Positions 26,586 to 35,002 of a DNA stretch of 39,168 nt are shown here, piece after piece. The notes beneath the pieces were generated by a model. It had not been told where the DNA came from and made no database searches. It saw only the letters and a list, made by a program, of their open reading frames with translations. The stretch's first letter is position 1, and every line of letters starts with the position of its first letter. The stretch comes from an uncultured Ignavibacteriota bacterium (GTDB lineage: Bacteria; Bacteroidota; Ignavibacteria; UBA10030; UBA8401), in NCBI GenBank assembly GCA_903884005.1, contig CAISDA010000060.1, positions 1 to 39,168 of the forward strand, given 5' to 3'. Made by a program: the position numbers and the translations under genes.

Positions 26586-26790
26586 TATGCGCCGTACCTT
26601 TAAGAGTTCGTTGAACCGCCATCGGATTCGGCGTGATCGTCACGGACGATTGGGCCGTCTGGTGCTTATTGTTCTTTCCGGAAAACAATCGGAGCGGGTT
26701 GAGGGCGGCCGCCGCGACGGCAGCAGCGCCGAGCGCGAGCACGCCAAAAAATTTTCTCCGTTCGGCCGTTGACTTTTCTGTCTGTTCCAT
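26578..26790 (-). CDS. 70-residue twin-arginine signal protein between ActA and ActB
   Basis: A small protein with an ERRKFF twin-arginine motif (residues 9-14), an alanine-rich hydrophobic stretch (about 16-29) and a short polar tail of about 40 residues without cysteines or histidine pairs. It could be anchored by an uncleaved Tat signal or be an exported small subunit. The function is unknown. The ATG at 26790 has AGGTG upstream, and the stop overlaps the ActB start by 8 bp, so translation is coupled to ActB. This tight position makes it a likely structural or assembly partner of the complex. ActB's own Tat motif is imperfect. Confidence 0.7.
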   Translation of the reverse strand: MEQTEKSTAERRKFFGVLALGAAAVAAAALNPLRLFSGKNNKHQTAQSSVTITPNPMAVQRTLKGTAHNG

Positions 26791-26830
26791 GATCACACAC
26801 CTGATTTCGTGATTGATGAGTATTCCACCG

Positions 26831-27400
26831 TCATCGGTGGCAGGCGAAGCAGTTGTCCGGCCCTTTTTTCACATTCGGCACATAGGTCAGCACCGTCGGC
26901 GCATTCCTGTGGCAATCGAGGCAATTCGCCATCGTAAACGAGTTCGACTGGCGGACGACATCCATCTCCTGGACATTGCCGTGGCAGGACTGACATTCGA
27001 TGCCTTTGTTGACATGCACACTGTGATTGAAGTACGCAAAATCAGGCACCTTATGTATCCGTTTCCACATCAGGGGCTTGCCTTCGGCAAAATATTGAGT
27101 GAGTTTGATGATCTCGGGTTTATTCTTACGGGCAACACTGTGGCAATTCATACAGGTTGCAACGGGAGGCACCATGGCGTGGCGCGATTTTGTGACGTCC
27201 GCATGGCAATATTTGCAATCGATCGCCATCGTTCCGGCATGAAGCTTATGTGAAAATGCGATCGGCTGCTCGGGCTCGTACCCGACCCCGTCCCGTTCAG
27301 GCCGGGAGACGAAGTACGTCAACGCAAATGAACTGAGGGCGACAAAGAGGACGATCGGCAGGCGGATCTTCAGTACATAATCGAGAAAAGATTTCTTCAT
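26831..27400 (-). CDS. actA: Alternative complex III pentaheme cytochrome ActA
   Basis: A 189-residue membrane-anchored multiheme cytochrome. One N-terminal helix (about 10-31) is followed by five CxxCH sites: 62-66, 83-87, 136-140, 160-164 and 184-188, with extra histidines (H51, H54, H74, H126, H129) as probable sixth ligands. Five hemes match ActA, which conducts electrons from the ActB clusters. AAGGTACTGA precedes the ATG at 27400. It is the first gene of the ACIII-oxidase locus, and a promoter is predicted about 85-115 bp upstream. Confidence 0.95.
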   Translation of the reverse strand: MKKSFLDYVLKIRLPIVLFVALSSFALTYFVSRPERDGVGYEPEQPIAFSHKLHAGTMAIDCKYCHADVTKSRHAMVPPVATCMNCHSVARKNKPEIIKLTQYFAEGKPLMWKRIHKVPDFAYFNHSVHVNKGIECQSCHGNVQEMDVVRQSNSFTMANCLDCHRNAPTVLTYVPNVKKGPDNCFACHR

Positions 27401-27488
27401 TCAGTACCTTGCTTGGATGAAAAGGAGTATCTTGAACGGAAAACGCCGCTGGTAGAGTTCACGAAATATGGGACCATAACTCTCCGCA

Positions 27489-27517
27489 ATAATAAAGAGA
27501 AAAATGGATGGATGCAA
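27489..27517 (-). promoter_or_regulatory. Predicted promoter of the ACIII-oxidase locus
   Basis: On the minus strand TTGCAT (27517-27512) and TATTAT (27494-27489) are 17 bp apart. The transcript would start near 27482 and have a leader of about 80 nt before ActA. The rest of the 321-bp divergent spacer (27401-27721) toward the EamA gene shows no other gene or clear motif. Confidence 0.4.
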
Positions 27518-27721
27518 ATTAAATGATTGAGTATTGCGAAAAAGGATTTCGGAAATATCCTGTTAAAAAAAACGGGGGAACGCATGGAATAACAATTGAT
27601 GTCGGTATAAAGTTCCCGTCACCTACGTAGCGTATATGCAGGAAAATCGGGGAAAATCGTTATATTGATACACAATCGTTGTCAGCCAGTCGTTTCCGTC
27701 ATACAATCGGGATCTTTGTGT

Positions 27722-28582
27722 ATGCTGTATCTCCTGGGCGCATCGCTCATCTGGGCTTTTTCATTCGGATTGATCAAAGGGAACCTGACCGGAGTGGATC
27801 CGTGCTTCGTTTCATTCGTCCGAATGGGAATATCGTTCCTTCTTTTTGCTCCGTTCATACGAATGAAGGCCGTCTCCACGCGCCTCGCTGTCAAGTTGTT
27901 GATCGTGGGGGCAGTGCAGTACGGCTTGATGTATCTTTTTTATATCCGATCGTATCAATCTCTCCAGGCCTACCAAGTGGCGCTCTTTACGGTTCTGACG
28001 CCGATCTATGTGACGCTCATCGACGACGCGTTCGAAAGAAAATTCAATCTGCTGTACCTGGTATCGGCGGTCCTGGCTGTGATAGGGGCCGCAGTCATCT
28101 CGTACCGCGATGGATCGCTGCAGGCCATTCTGGCGGGATTCCTCATGGTTCAGGCATCGAACGTGTGCTTCGCGTTCGGACAAATTTATTATAAGAGGAT
28201 ATTACGATCGGAGAAGGCCGGGGAGTTGCATCTATTCGGCATCGTATATTTGGGCGCCGTCATCACCGCAGGAATTGCCGCCGGAGCTGCATACGGTCCC
28301 GAAACGCTGCACCTGTCGATGAAGCAGGCGCTGACATTGTTGTATCTGGGAGTGATCGCTTCGGGACTTGCATTTTTTCTGTGGAATGTCGGAGCACGGC
28401 GTACCGACAGCGGCGCACTTGCCGTCTTCAATAATCTGAAGATACCTCTTGCGATCGCTGTCTCGTTGATCGTTTTCGGCGAGCAGACCGGCATTGCGCG
28501 CCTGACGGCCGGGGGCGCAATCGTGGTGATCGCACTCATCCTCAATGAAATGCCGGCAACGAAAGGGATGCGCGGCCGTTAA
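27722..28582 (+). CDS. EamA-family (DMT superfamily) transporter
   Basis: A 286-residue inner-membrane carrier with about ten helices formed by two EamA repeats (roughly 1-135 and 145-280), each with the family pattern of GASLIWAFSFGL and VLTPIYVTLIDDAF / GVIASGLAFFLWNVGAR. Members export amino acids, purines or other metabolites by proton exchange; the substrate cannot be predicted. The ATG at 27722 places the first helix at the N-terminus; an in-frame start at 27665 would add 19 polar residues. It stands alone, converging with the YfiT-type gene. Confidence 0.88.
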   Translation: MLYLLGASLIWAFSFGLIKGNLTGVDPCFVSFVRMGISFLLFAPFIRMKAVSTRLAVKLLIVGAVQYGLMYLFYIRSYQSLQAYQVALFTVLTPIYVTLIDDAFERKFNLLYLVSAVLAVIGAAVISYRDGSLQAILAGFLMVQASNVCFAFGQIYYKRILRSEKAGELHLFGIVYLGAVITAGIAAGAAYGPETLHLSMKQALTLLYLGVIASGLAFFLWNVGARRTDSGALAVFNNLKIPLAIAVSLIVFGEQTGIARLTAGGAIVVIALILNEMPATKGMRGR

Positions 28583-28596
28583 CGCGTGCGCATCCC
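28565..28596. terminator. Hairpin at the end of the EamA gene
   Basis: GGGATGCGC (28565-28573) pairs perfectly with GCGCATCCC (28588-28596), with a 14-nt loop that contains the stop codon. The right arm runs into ten C residues (28594-28603). There is no T-run, so its strength as a terminator is uncertain, but it lies between two converging genes. Confidence 0.45.
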
Positions 28597-28611
28597 CCCC
28601 CCCGTGTGGCG

Positions 28612-29136
28612 TCACCAACCTTGCTGTTCGCGAAGTGAGGTGATATGAGCGATGTGATGCTTGCCATGCCATGCATACAGAGCGAGGATCCTGTCCACCG
28701 ACCCCTTCCCCGATTCAGGATGAATATACGACCGTAAAAATTGCTGGTCATCGAGGCTTTTGAGAAACATCACCCAGCGCTGGTGAAGAGATTTAATGAG
28801 CACAAGAGAGACTTCCACATCAGCCTTCAAGGAATCTTCGAGCCCTGCCCACGCTTTTTCATTGTATGTCTTAATGACCGGTTCGTCCTCGGTGATGGCG
28901 AGTTTGAACCGCGTATAGGCGTTCAAATGACTGTCCGCGAGATGATGCACCACCTGGCGCAGCGACCAACCGCCTTCACGGTACGGCTCGTTCAACTGCT
29001 CGTTGGATAATCCCTTGACGGCGGCGCGCAGTTGTGAGGGCATCTCGTCCAACTGCTGAATAAAACCATTTCGTGCGGCGGTGTTGTACTCCGCAGGCGG
29101 TTGAAATTTTCCAATCGGAAATCTTTGGTCGGCCAT
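28612..29136 (-). CDS. yfiT: DinB/YfiT-family putative metal-dependent hydrolase
   Basis: A 174-residue four-helix-bundle protein of the DinB superfamily. The YREGGWSLRQVVHHLADSHLNAYTRFKLA region (H64/H65) and YAWHGKHHIAHI (H157, H160, H161, H164) supply the three-His metal site typical of Bacillus YfiT/BstA. That family transfers or hydrolyses thiol or other conjugates, often in bacillithiol detoxification, but the reaction here is not known. Its ATG at 29136 has AGGAAAGGG upstream. It stands alone on the minus strand downstream of the terminator at 29228-29263. Confidence 0.85.
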   Translation of the reverse strand: MADQRFPIGKFQPPAEYNTAARNGFIQQLDEMPSQLRAAVKGLSNEQLNEPYREGGWSLRQVVHHLADSHLNAYTRFKLAITEDEPVIKTYNEKAWAGLEDSLKADVEVSLVLIKSLHQRWVMFLKSLDDQQFLRSYIHPESGKGSVDRILALYAWHGKHHIAHITSLREQQGW

Positions 29137-29227
29137 GAATGTTCCCTTTCCTGATCAAAATGAAATTACTATTGACACGTCTGTTCCGGATGATACAGTT
29201 ATTAAACGACAAAACAAAAAATAAAAA

Positions 29228-29263
29228 AGCGGGGCGTCACACCGCTTCGTGTGAAGCCCCGCT
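29228..29263 (-). terminator. Rho-independent terminator of the spy-like transcript
   Basis: Read on the minus strand: an 8-bp perfect stem AGCGGGGC (29263-29256) with GCCCCGCT (29235-29228), an inner five- to six-pair extension and a 6-nt loop, followed by a T-rich run (29228-29209). It lies after the 50-bp tandem repeats. Confidence 0.85.
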
Positions 29264-29276
29264 GTGAATCTACGCT

Positions 29277-29421
29277 TGCCGCGATCGACCGTAGGACGAC
29301 ATACCGGACGCGACAACATCCTGGCGTGCCGCGATCGACCGTAGGACGACATACCGGACGCGACAGCATCCTGGCGTGCCGCGATCGACCGTAGGACGAC
29401 ATACCGGACGCGACAGCATCC
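29277..29421. repeat. 50-bp tandem repeat, 2.9 copies
   Basis: Units start with TGCCGCGATCGACC at 29277, 29327 and 29377. Copies 1 and 2 differ at one base (A versus G at 29315/29365), and the third is cut at about 45 bp. It lies between the stop of the LTxxQ gene (29447) and its terminator, so it is transcribed as 3' untranslated RNA. The 50-bp length is not a multiple of three and no gene reads through it. Confidence 0.92.
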
Positions 29422-29446
29422 AGCCGCACTACGATCATTCAGGCGA

Positions 29447-29914
29447 TCAGGGTGTAGCCGGGGCCGTTTCGGGCGCTGGCGATGGAGCCGGAGTCTTGGA
29501 TTGCTCGGTTGCGCTCGGTGCTTTGGGTGCTTTGGGTGCTTTGGCAGCATCGGGTGCCGCATTGCCACGCTGACGATCTTGAGCCTCGCTGCGCTGCTTC
29601 TCGAATGTATCGAGCTGGTCCTTCGTCAGCACCTTCTTCAATTGATCGTCGCTTTCCTGTCGAAGTTTCTGCATTGCCGGACGCATGGCTTCACGATCGC
29701 CGTTGCTTTCGTCGCGTACTTTCTTCATGCTTTCCTGCGACTTCGTCAGGATATCGAGCACCTTCGCCTGCTGTTCTTTTGTCAACGACAGATCTTTCGC
29801 CATTTTATCGGTGCGTTCCTGAGGCGTCATACGCGCAGGCTGGGCAGCGACCATGAACGACAACAGCACTGTTGCAGCAGCCATGGCCAGAATTGCTTTT
29901 GTGAATCGGATCAT
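29447..29914 (-). CDS. Periplasmic Spy/CpxP-like LTxxQ protein
   Basis: A 155-residue exported protein with a signal peptide (1-24), a charged helical body with two LTxxQ motifs (LTKEQ at 44-48 and LTKDQ at 96-100), and a Pro/Ala-rich tail (about 119-155). Spy and CpxP relatives are periplasmic chaperones or stress sensors. The tail includes a triple KAP repeat encoded by three 9-bp units (29517-29543). GAGGAG lies before the ATG at 29914. It starts 39 bp after the outer-membrane protein gene and probably shares its transcript, so it may assist that protein in the periplasm (inference). Confidence 0.8.
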   Translation of the reverse strand: MIRFTKAILAMAAATVLLSFMVAAQPARMTPQERTDKMAKDLSLTKEQQAKVLDILTKSQESMKKVRDESNGDREAMRPAMQKLRQESDDQLKKVLTKDQLDTFEKQRSEAQDRQRGNAAPDAAKAPKAPKAPSATEQSKTPAPSPAPETAPATP

Positions 29915-29952
29915 TGGAATTCTCCTCATGTGTGGATGTGTGAATGTATGTG

Positions 29953-32820
29953 TTAGAATGGATTATTTTTCAGCGTGTATGTGACCACCAATATCAAATA
30001 TCGCCGCAGCACTTCGGGACGAGTATCTTCAATATACGATTCGGTGACAGTCCTGTTGATCTTGCTGTTCTGGTTCATCACGTCGTATGCATTCAACGCC
30101 ACCTCGAGACTCTGATCGGCCAGGAATTTTTTGGCGATTCCCATATTCCACAATGTGAAGTGCTGATCATACCCGCTGCCCGATCCCGTGTTCCACTGAT
30201 AGCTGATATCGTTCCGGAACACAAACCCGTCGAGAAAGATAAAATTCGTCTTAAGATTTGCGGTCTGTTGAGCGTATGTTGTTTTCACGTCGGGGGAGAG
30301 CGACGTCGTCGCTGTATTGTATGAATAATTATAGACCAATGTAAAATCCACATCCTCGTTAATATTGCTGGCGAGCACTGCTCCCTCGGCGAGGCCGGTA
30401 TTGTGCGTAACGTTGAACACCGAATTCACAAGGCCCGGCGCGCGCGCGTAGGTGACGCCGGAACTGAAATTAATACTGCTCTTGATGAGGTCGATCGGCA
30501 CGCCGTACGTCACAAAGGCATTGATGTTCTGGTAGCCGTTGAAATTGACGGGCTGCGTCAACTCTGTTCCCGTCTTGAGAAGCGTGGATCCGAAAAACAA
30601 CGTGTCGCGCGGCAGCAGGAACGTGGCATTGCCGATATAGTCGTTCGTGAAACTGGCGCTCACGAGCGCGAATAAATTATTCGATTTCATGGGGCCGATA
30701 TACGCATATCTCGCGGTGAATGCGTGATTGTAACTTTGCTTCAGATCGGGATTGCCGGCGGTGGGCAGGATCGGGTTCGTATTGTCGACCGTGCTCTGCA
30801 ACTGGCTCACCGAAGGCGGATTGGTCGATGCCCGGTACATGAGCCGGACATTGCTGCCGTCGCTCATACGGTACATGAATAAGGCGGTCGGAACAAAATT
30901 CACAAACGAACGGTCGATCGACCTGTCCGACGGAAACGAGTAATCGGCCTGCGGGTGCGCGTTCTGCATCGTCAGTTGAACGTTGACATTGTAATTGGAT
31001 CCTCTATTTAAGTACCCGATGCCATAGCGCTGGGTGAGGTATTTGTTGTCCAGAGAGTTCGAGAGCGTCGTATCGAGGGCATCATACACATGATCCGACG
31101 GATCCATGCTGTATAGCCGTTTATCGGACTGGTTGCGCGATTGAGACACCGAATAATTCACCTGCAGCATCCCGTCGTCCATGACCGGTTCGGTATATGC
31201 GAAATTCGAGGAAATGGAATATCCCGGGACGGATGACAGTGTTTGCTGATCGAGGGAATCGCCGGCGATGGCGGCGTCCGAATAGGTGATTTGTGATTGC
31301 ATCGTTCCGTCGGCGTGTTTCGTATTGGAACTTGAATTGATGCCGATCGATAGTGTGCGTCCCGGATACGAGAATTTGTGGCGATACGTGAGCGCACCCG
31401 AAAAATTATTTCCGCTCGTGCTCGATAAATTTCCGCTGCTCAAGCGGCTGTACACGCCGCTGAGCGGATACGATGTCGCGCCCGCAACTTTGGAATCTCC
31501 ATGGTTCACTTGAAAACTCATTCGCGGATTGAAGATCACCGCATTCGACGAATCGATTGCGTACTCCATATGCAGATTCAGCCGGTGATTCGAGTTCCGG
31601 TTATTGAGTATGTCGTTTTCATCATACTGCTGGTTATTCGTGAGAGCGGTTGTATAGGTGCGATTGAGAAGCTGATTATTGCCGTTGTTGCTCAGATTGA
31701 AAAAATAACTGCCTGAGACGGAGAGCCTCTCGGCCCAGTCATCGGTATAGTTGATGCCGAAGGAGTTGGTCGTATTGATACCGTTCTGCTGGCCGATGAA
31801 AAAATTGCCCATCCCCCCGCCCTGTCCTGATCCGCCGGACCCGCCGCCGAATCCGCCATCTCCACCCCCGCCGCCACCGCCGCCGCGCGGGCGTCCCGAC
31901 CCTCTGCCACCGCCCACTGGCCCGTTGCCGCCCATCCCCCCGCGGCTTCTCTGAGAGTTACCCATCGCTCCCAAAAAATCCTGCGCCGAAAAATTCTGCT
32001 GGTTCGTGTTGTTGCTTAAGCCGAGAATAGAGATGCGCCGACTGCCGGAGAAGAGATTCAGCGAGCCTCCCGCCTGATAGCGTTCGTCTTCGCCGTAGCC
32101 TCCGTATACTTTTCCGAACTGGCCGTTGCGCCGGTTGCCTTTGGTGATGATGTTGATGGTCTTCGTCGATTGGCCGTCGTCGAATCCTGTCAGTTCCGCC
32201 TGGTCGCTGAGCTTATCGTACACCTGCACCTTGTCGATGATGTCGGCCGGCATGTTGCGCATGGCGATGAATGGATCGTCACCGAAGAATTGTTTTCCGT
32301 CCACGAGCACCTGCTGCACCGTTTCACCCTGGGCCTTGACGCTCGTATTGTCCATGGTGATGCCCGGCATTTTTTTGATAAGATCCTCCGCGCTCGCATC
32401 GGGATTCGACTTGAAGGCTCCCGCATTAAACTGTATCGTATCCTTCTTCAGTTCTACCGGGGCAAGGACGCTCACGACTTCAACGCCGCTGAGCACGACA
32501 GGCTTTTGAATGAGGAATACCGTATCCATGCGTTCACTCGCATTGCCCACGACGATCTTCTTCTCCTGGTCCTTGTATCCGACGCAAACAACTTTGAGGA
32601 CATAGGAATCGGATGCGAGTCCTGTTAGTTCGAAACTACCGTTGGCCGCTGTGTGGGAATGGAATTGGATTTGTGTGCGGGACGAGCGCGACAGTGTGAC
32701 ATTCGCATTGACGACGGGCATTCTCGCTGTTTTGTCGAAGACGACGCCGCTGAGCGTACTCGTTTGGGCAGCGGCGCGTGAAAACACGATGACAACTAAA
32801 AAGAGTAAATATTTTTTCAT
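29953..32820 (-). CDS. TonB-receptor-like outer-membrane beta-barrel protein
   Basis: A 955-residue outer-membrane protein with a signal peptide (1-19), a CarboxypepD_reg-like domain (22-105), a plug-like region (about 125-230: DLIKKMPGI, VLVDGKQFFGDDP, GFDDGQSTKTINIITK) and a long beta-barrel (about 235-955) ending YLILVVTYTLKNNPF, an aromatic C-terminal strand. It matches the outer-membrane beta-barrel family (OMP_b-brl_3) common in Bacteroidota, whose substrates are mostly unknown. An unusual glycine-rich stretch occupies residues 293-338. I use the ATG at 32820 because it begins the signal peptide. A Spy-like periplasmic protein gene follows. Confidence 0.87.
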   Translation of the reverse strand: MKKYLLFLVVIVFSRAAAQTSTLSGVVFDKTARMPVVNANVTLSRSSRTQIQFHSHTAANGSFELTGLASDSYVLKVVCVGYKDQEKKIVVGNASERMDTVFLIQKPVVLSGVEVVSVLAPVELKKDTIQFNAGAFKSNPDASAEDLIKKMPGITMDNTSVKAQGETVQQVLVDGKQFFGDDPFIAMRNMPADIIDKVQVYDKLSDQAELTGFDDGQSTKTINIITKGNRRNGQFGKVYGGYGEDERYQAGGSLNLFSGSRRISILGLSNNTNQQNFSAQDFLGAMGNSQRSRGGMGGNGPVGGGRGSGRPRGGGGGGGGDGGFGGGSGGSGQGGGMGNFFIGQQNGINTTNSFGINYTDDWAERLSVSGSYFFNLSNNGNNQLLNRTYTTALTNNQQYDENDILNNRNSNHRLNLHMEYAIDSSNAVIFNPRMSFQVNHGDSKVAGATSYPLSGVYSRLSSGNLSSTSGNNFSGALTYRHKFSYPGRTLSIGINSSSNTKHADGTMQSQITYSDAAIAGDSLDQQTLSSVPGYSISSNFAYTEPVMDDGMLQVNYSVSQSRNQSDKRLYSMDPSDHVYDALDTTLSNSLDNKYLTQRYGIGYLNRGSNYNVNVQLTMQNAHPQADYSFPSDRSIDRSFVNFVPTALFMYRMSDGSNVRLMYRASTNPPSVSQLQSTVDNTNPILPTAGNPDLKQSYNHAFTARYAYIGPMKSNNLFALVSASFTNDYIGNATFLLPRDTLFFGSTLLKTGTELTQPVNFNGYQNINAFVTYGVPIDLIKSSINFSSGVTYARAPGLVNSVFNVTHNTGLAEGAVLASNINEDVDFTLVYNYSYNTATTSLSPDVKTTYAQQTANLKTNFIFLDGFVFRNDISYQWNTGSGSGYDQHFTLWNMGIAKKFLADQSLEVALNAYDVMNQNSKINRTVTESYIEDTRPEVLRRYLILVVTYTLKNNPF

Positions 32821-32965
32821 TGATTCCCGGAATTTGACCGCTTGTTTGACACCACAAGCGGTGTGGAAGTTTAATCCGGCTGTACCGGAGCAGCCGACAA
32901 TCACAGAGTCTGCCGACACTCACGGCACACGACAACTGAAAGGCAACGAACGAGGCGGCAAGCAT

Positions 32966-34165
32966 TCAAGCGCGGGCGATAAACACATACACTCCGACCA
33001 GGATCGGGTCATTCAAGTGATGCGCCTGTATATTGCCGATGATTTTTTCGGTCAGCGGTGTATCTTTTGCGAGCAGTTTCTTCCCCGAGCTTGTATAGAG
33101 ATCGCGGGACAATATCATGCCCGGGTCCAGATCGGCCACGGTGACCTGCGTGATGCTCTCTGCGGTAAAATCATGTTCTTTCGAGTGCAGAAAGTCCAAG
33201 GCGAGCAGGAGTATCTGCGGGTCGTAATAGATCCCTTTTTTCGCCAAGAGGCCGTCTTCCACCTGTTTAAGCGAAGCGGACGGCTGCTGAAATGCCGTTT
33301 CAATATCCGTAATGACGCGGAGAATGCGCGAACCGACGGGGATCTCGTCGCGGTGCAGCCTGTCCGGATATCCGGTGCCGTCATAATTTTCGCGCTGGTG
33401 GCGCAGCAGCAATGCCACAGGCTCCAGCACCGGGATGTCTCGCATGAGGAGCTGGCCGCGTATCGGATAGTTCGCAAGTTCCAACCGGTCCGCCTCCGTC
33501 AGTTCAGCATCACTCTTTTTGATGAGCGCATCGGGCATCGACACCTTGCCGATCTCGTGAAGGAGCGCCGCATAGTGCAGGACTTCGAGTTGATGCTCGG
33601 GCATGGACAATTTTTGGCTGATCCAAACCATGATCTCTTTCGCCCGTTGGCTGCGTATGGACGCATTAGGCACTCGTAATTCCATCAGATCGCAGAGCAG
33701 CGCGACAACACCCCGAAAACTATCCTCCAGATCGATGTTGAGTTTTTCAAGCTGGATGTTGTCGTCGTCGATCGTGTCCTGTAATTTTTTAATGCGCACA
33801 AATGCATTGACGCGCGAGCGCAGTTCCTCTTGATGATACGGCTTCGTGAGGTAGTCGTCGGCGCCGATATTCAACCCCTCGACGATCTTGTCCACGTCCT
33901 GCATGCCGGTGAGCAAAATAAAAAACGCCCTGCTATGCACTGGGTGTTTTTTAATTCTCCGGCAAAAATCGAATCCGTTTTCTCCCGGCATCGTGTAATC
34001 GCTGATGATAATATCGGGCCCGATGCGGTCGCACATATCCATGGCTTCCGCGGCATTGGATGCCTCATGAATTTCATAATCGGCGTTCTGTGCCAGGGCC
34101 TGCGAGAGCTGCAGCAGTTCCATTGGCTCATCTTCGACGAGCAGTATGACAGGCTTCTTGTTCAC
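32966..34165 (-). CDS. Response regulator with degenerate HD-GYP domain
   Basis: A 399-residue protein. Residues 5-125 are a receiver domain with acidic residues E11/D12, phosphoacceptor D56, T86 and K108. A coiled linker leads to an HD-GYP domain (about 150-320) and a C-terminal domain of the type that follows many HD-GYP proteins. HD-GYP enzymes degrade cyclic-di-GMP. The RHQRENYDGTGYPD motif is present, but the metal site is altered: HE (203-204) replaces HD, and ELRVPNASIRSQR stands where ELRDxYTxGHS is usual. It starts with GTG overlapping the MotB stop (GTGA). Confidence 0.88.
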   Translation of the reverse strand: MNKKPVILLVEDEPMELLQLSQALAQNADYEIHEASNAAEAMDMCDRIGPDIIISDYTMPGENGFDFCRRIKKHPVHSRAFFILLTGMQDVDKIVEGLNIGADDYLTKPYHQEELRSRVNAFVRIKKLQDTIDDDNIQLEKLNIDLEDSFRGVVALLCDLMELRVPNASIRSQRAKEIMVWISQKLSMPEHQLEVLHYAALLHEIGKVSMPDALIKKSDAELTEADRLELANYPIRGQLLMRDIPVLEPVALLLRHQRENYDGTGYPDRLHRDEIPVGSRILRVITDIETAFQQPSASLKQVEDGLLAKKGIYYDPQILLLALDFLHSKEHDFTAESITQVTVADLDPGMILSRDLYTSSGKKLLAKDTPLTEKIIGNIQAHHLNDPILVGVYVFIARA

Positions 34166-34932
34166 TTAGATGTCGTCCCTTCAAATTTGACGATGATACT
34201 GATGCGTCGATTGGTAACGTCGTACGGGTCGCTGCTGTTGCGCAGCATTTTGTTGGCATAGCCGCGAACTTGATCGATGTGTTCCGTATCGACGCCTTTC
34301 TTTATCAAAATGCGGCGTGCGGCATTGGCCCTGTCTGCGCTGAGTTCAAAATTCGTATACCCGTCGGTTAACGGGTACGGCCGGCTGTCCGTGTGTCCCT
34401 CTATAATGAGATGGTTTGGAAGCTGGCCGATCGCCGCACCGAGCACCGACAAAATTTCTTCCGCATCTGGTTTCAGCTTCGCGGTGCCGATATCGAAGAA
34501 GAAGGCGTCCCTTGATTCGAGGAGTTCAATGCGAAGGCCTTCCTTGACGATCTCGATAGTGATCTGGTTCTTCAATTTATCGACTTGAATTTTATTATTG
34601 AGGTCTTTTTTAATTCTCTCCGCCAGCTTTGCAAAGAGCGCTTTCTCATCATCCAAATTGAGTTTCGCTCCGGCTGACGTGTCGCTCACGACCTGCACCG
34701 GGGAGACGCCGGTTTTTACTTTTTGATTATAGCCGACCGGATCGATGAAATATTCCGAGACATGCGCTTTGATGAGCGAACTTTGTCCGTTGATCCACAG
34801 GACGATGAAGAGCGCCATCATCGCCGTTACAAAATCGGCGTATGCCACCTTCCAGGCGCCGCCGTGGTGCCTGCCGGAGGATATTTTTTTCCTGATGATC
34901 CGGAGTGGTTTTTCTTTATCGAGTGTTTTCAT
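34162..34932 (-). CDS. motB: Stator protein MotB
   Basis: A 256-residue protein with one N-terminal membrane helix (HHGGAWKVAYADFVTAMMALFIVLWI) that carries the proton-binding Asp D33, a plug/linker, and an OmpA-type peptidoglycan-binding domain (about 130-253) with the IIEGHTDSRPY core and SADRANAARRILI. It anchors the stator ring to the cell wall. It lies 70 bp downstream of MotA and overlaps the HD-GYP regulator. Confidence 0.93.
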   Translation of the reverse strand: MKTLDKEKPLRIIRKKISSGRHHGGAWKVAYADFVTAMMALFIVLWINGQSSLIKAHVSEYFIDPVGYNQKVKTGVSPVQVVSDTSAGAKLNLDDEKALFAKLAERIKKDLNNKIQVDKLKNQITIEIVKEGLRIELLESRDAFFFDIGTAKLKPDAEEILSVLGAAIGQLPNHLIIEGHTDSRPYPLTDGYTNFELSADRANAARRILIKKGVDTEHIDQVRGYANKMLRNSSDPYDVTNRRISIIVKFEGTTSK

Positions 34933-35002
34933 ACACAGCGTGCAGTGAGAGTGCGCGAGTTCGGCGGCCTGCCGATCCCGGATACTTCAAATCGTACACA
35001 TG

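Noticed and set aside
29277-29421. CRISPR-like array
   Set aside because: The repeats are directly adjacent 50-bp units without unique spacers and no cas genes are near.
31751-31954. Proline-rich plus-strand protein
   Set aside because: It is the complement of the glycine-rich codons of the outer-membrane barrel gene.
34933-35002. Separate promoter for MotB
   Set aside because: No convincing -35/-10 pair in the 70 bp and the genes are a known operon pair.
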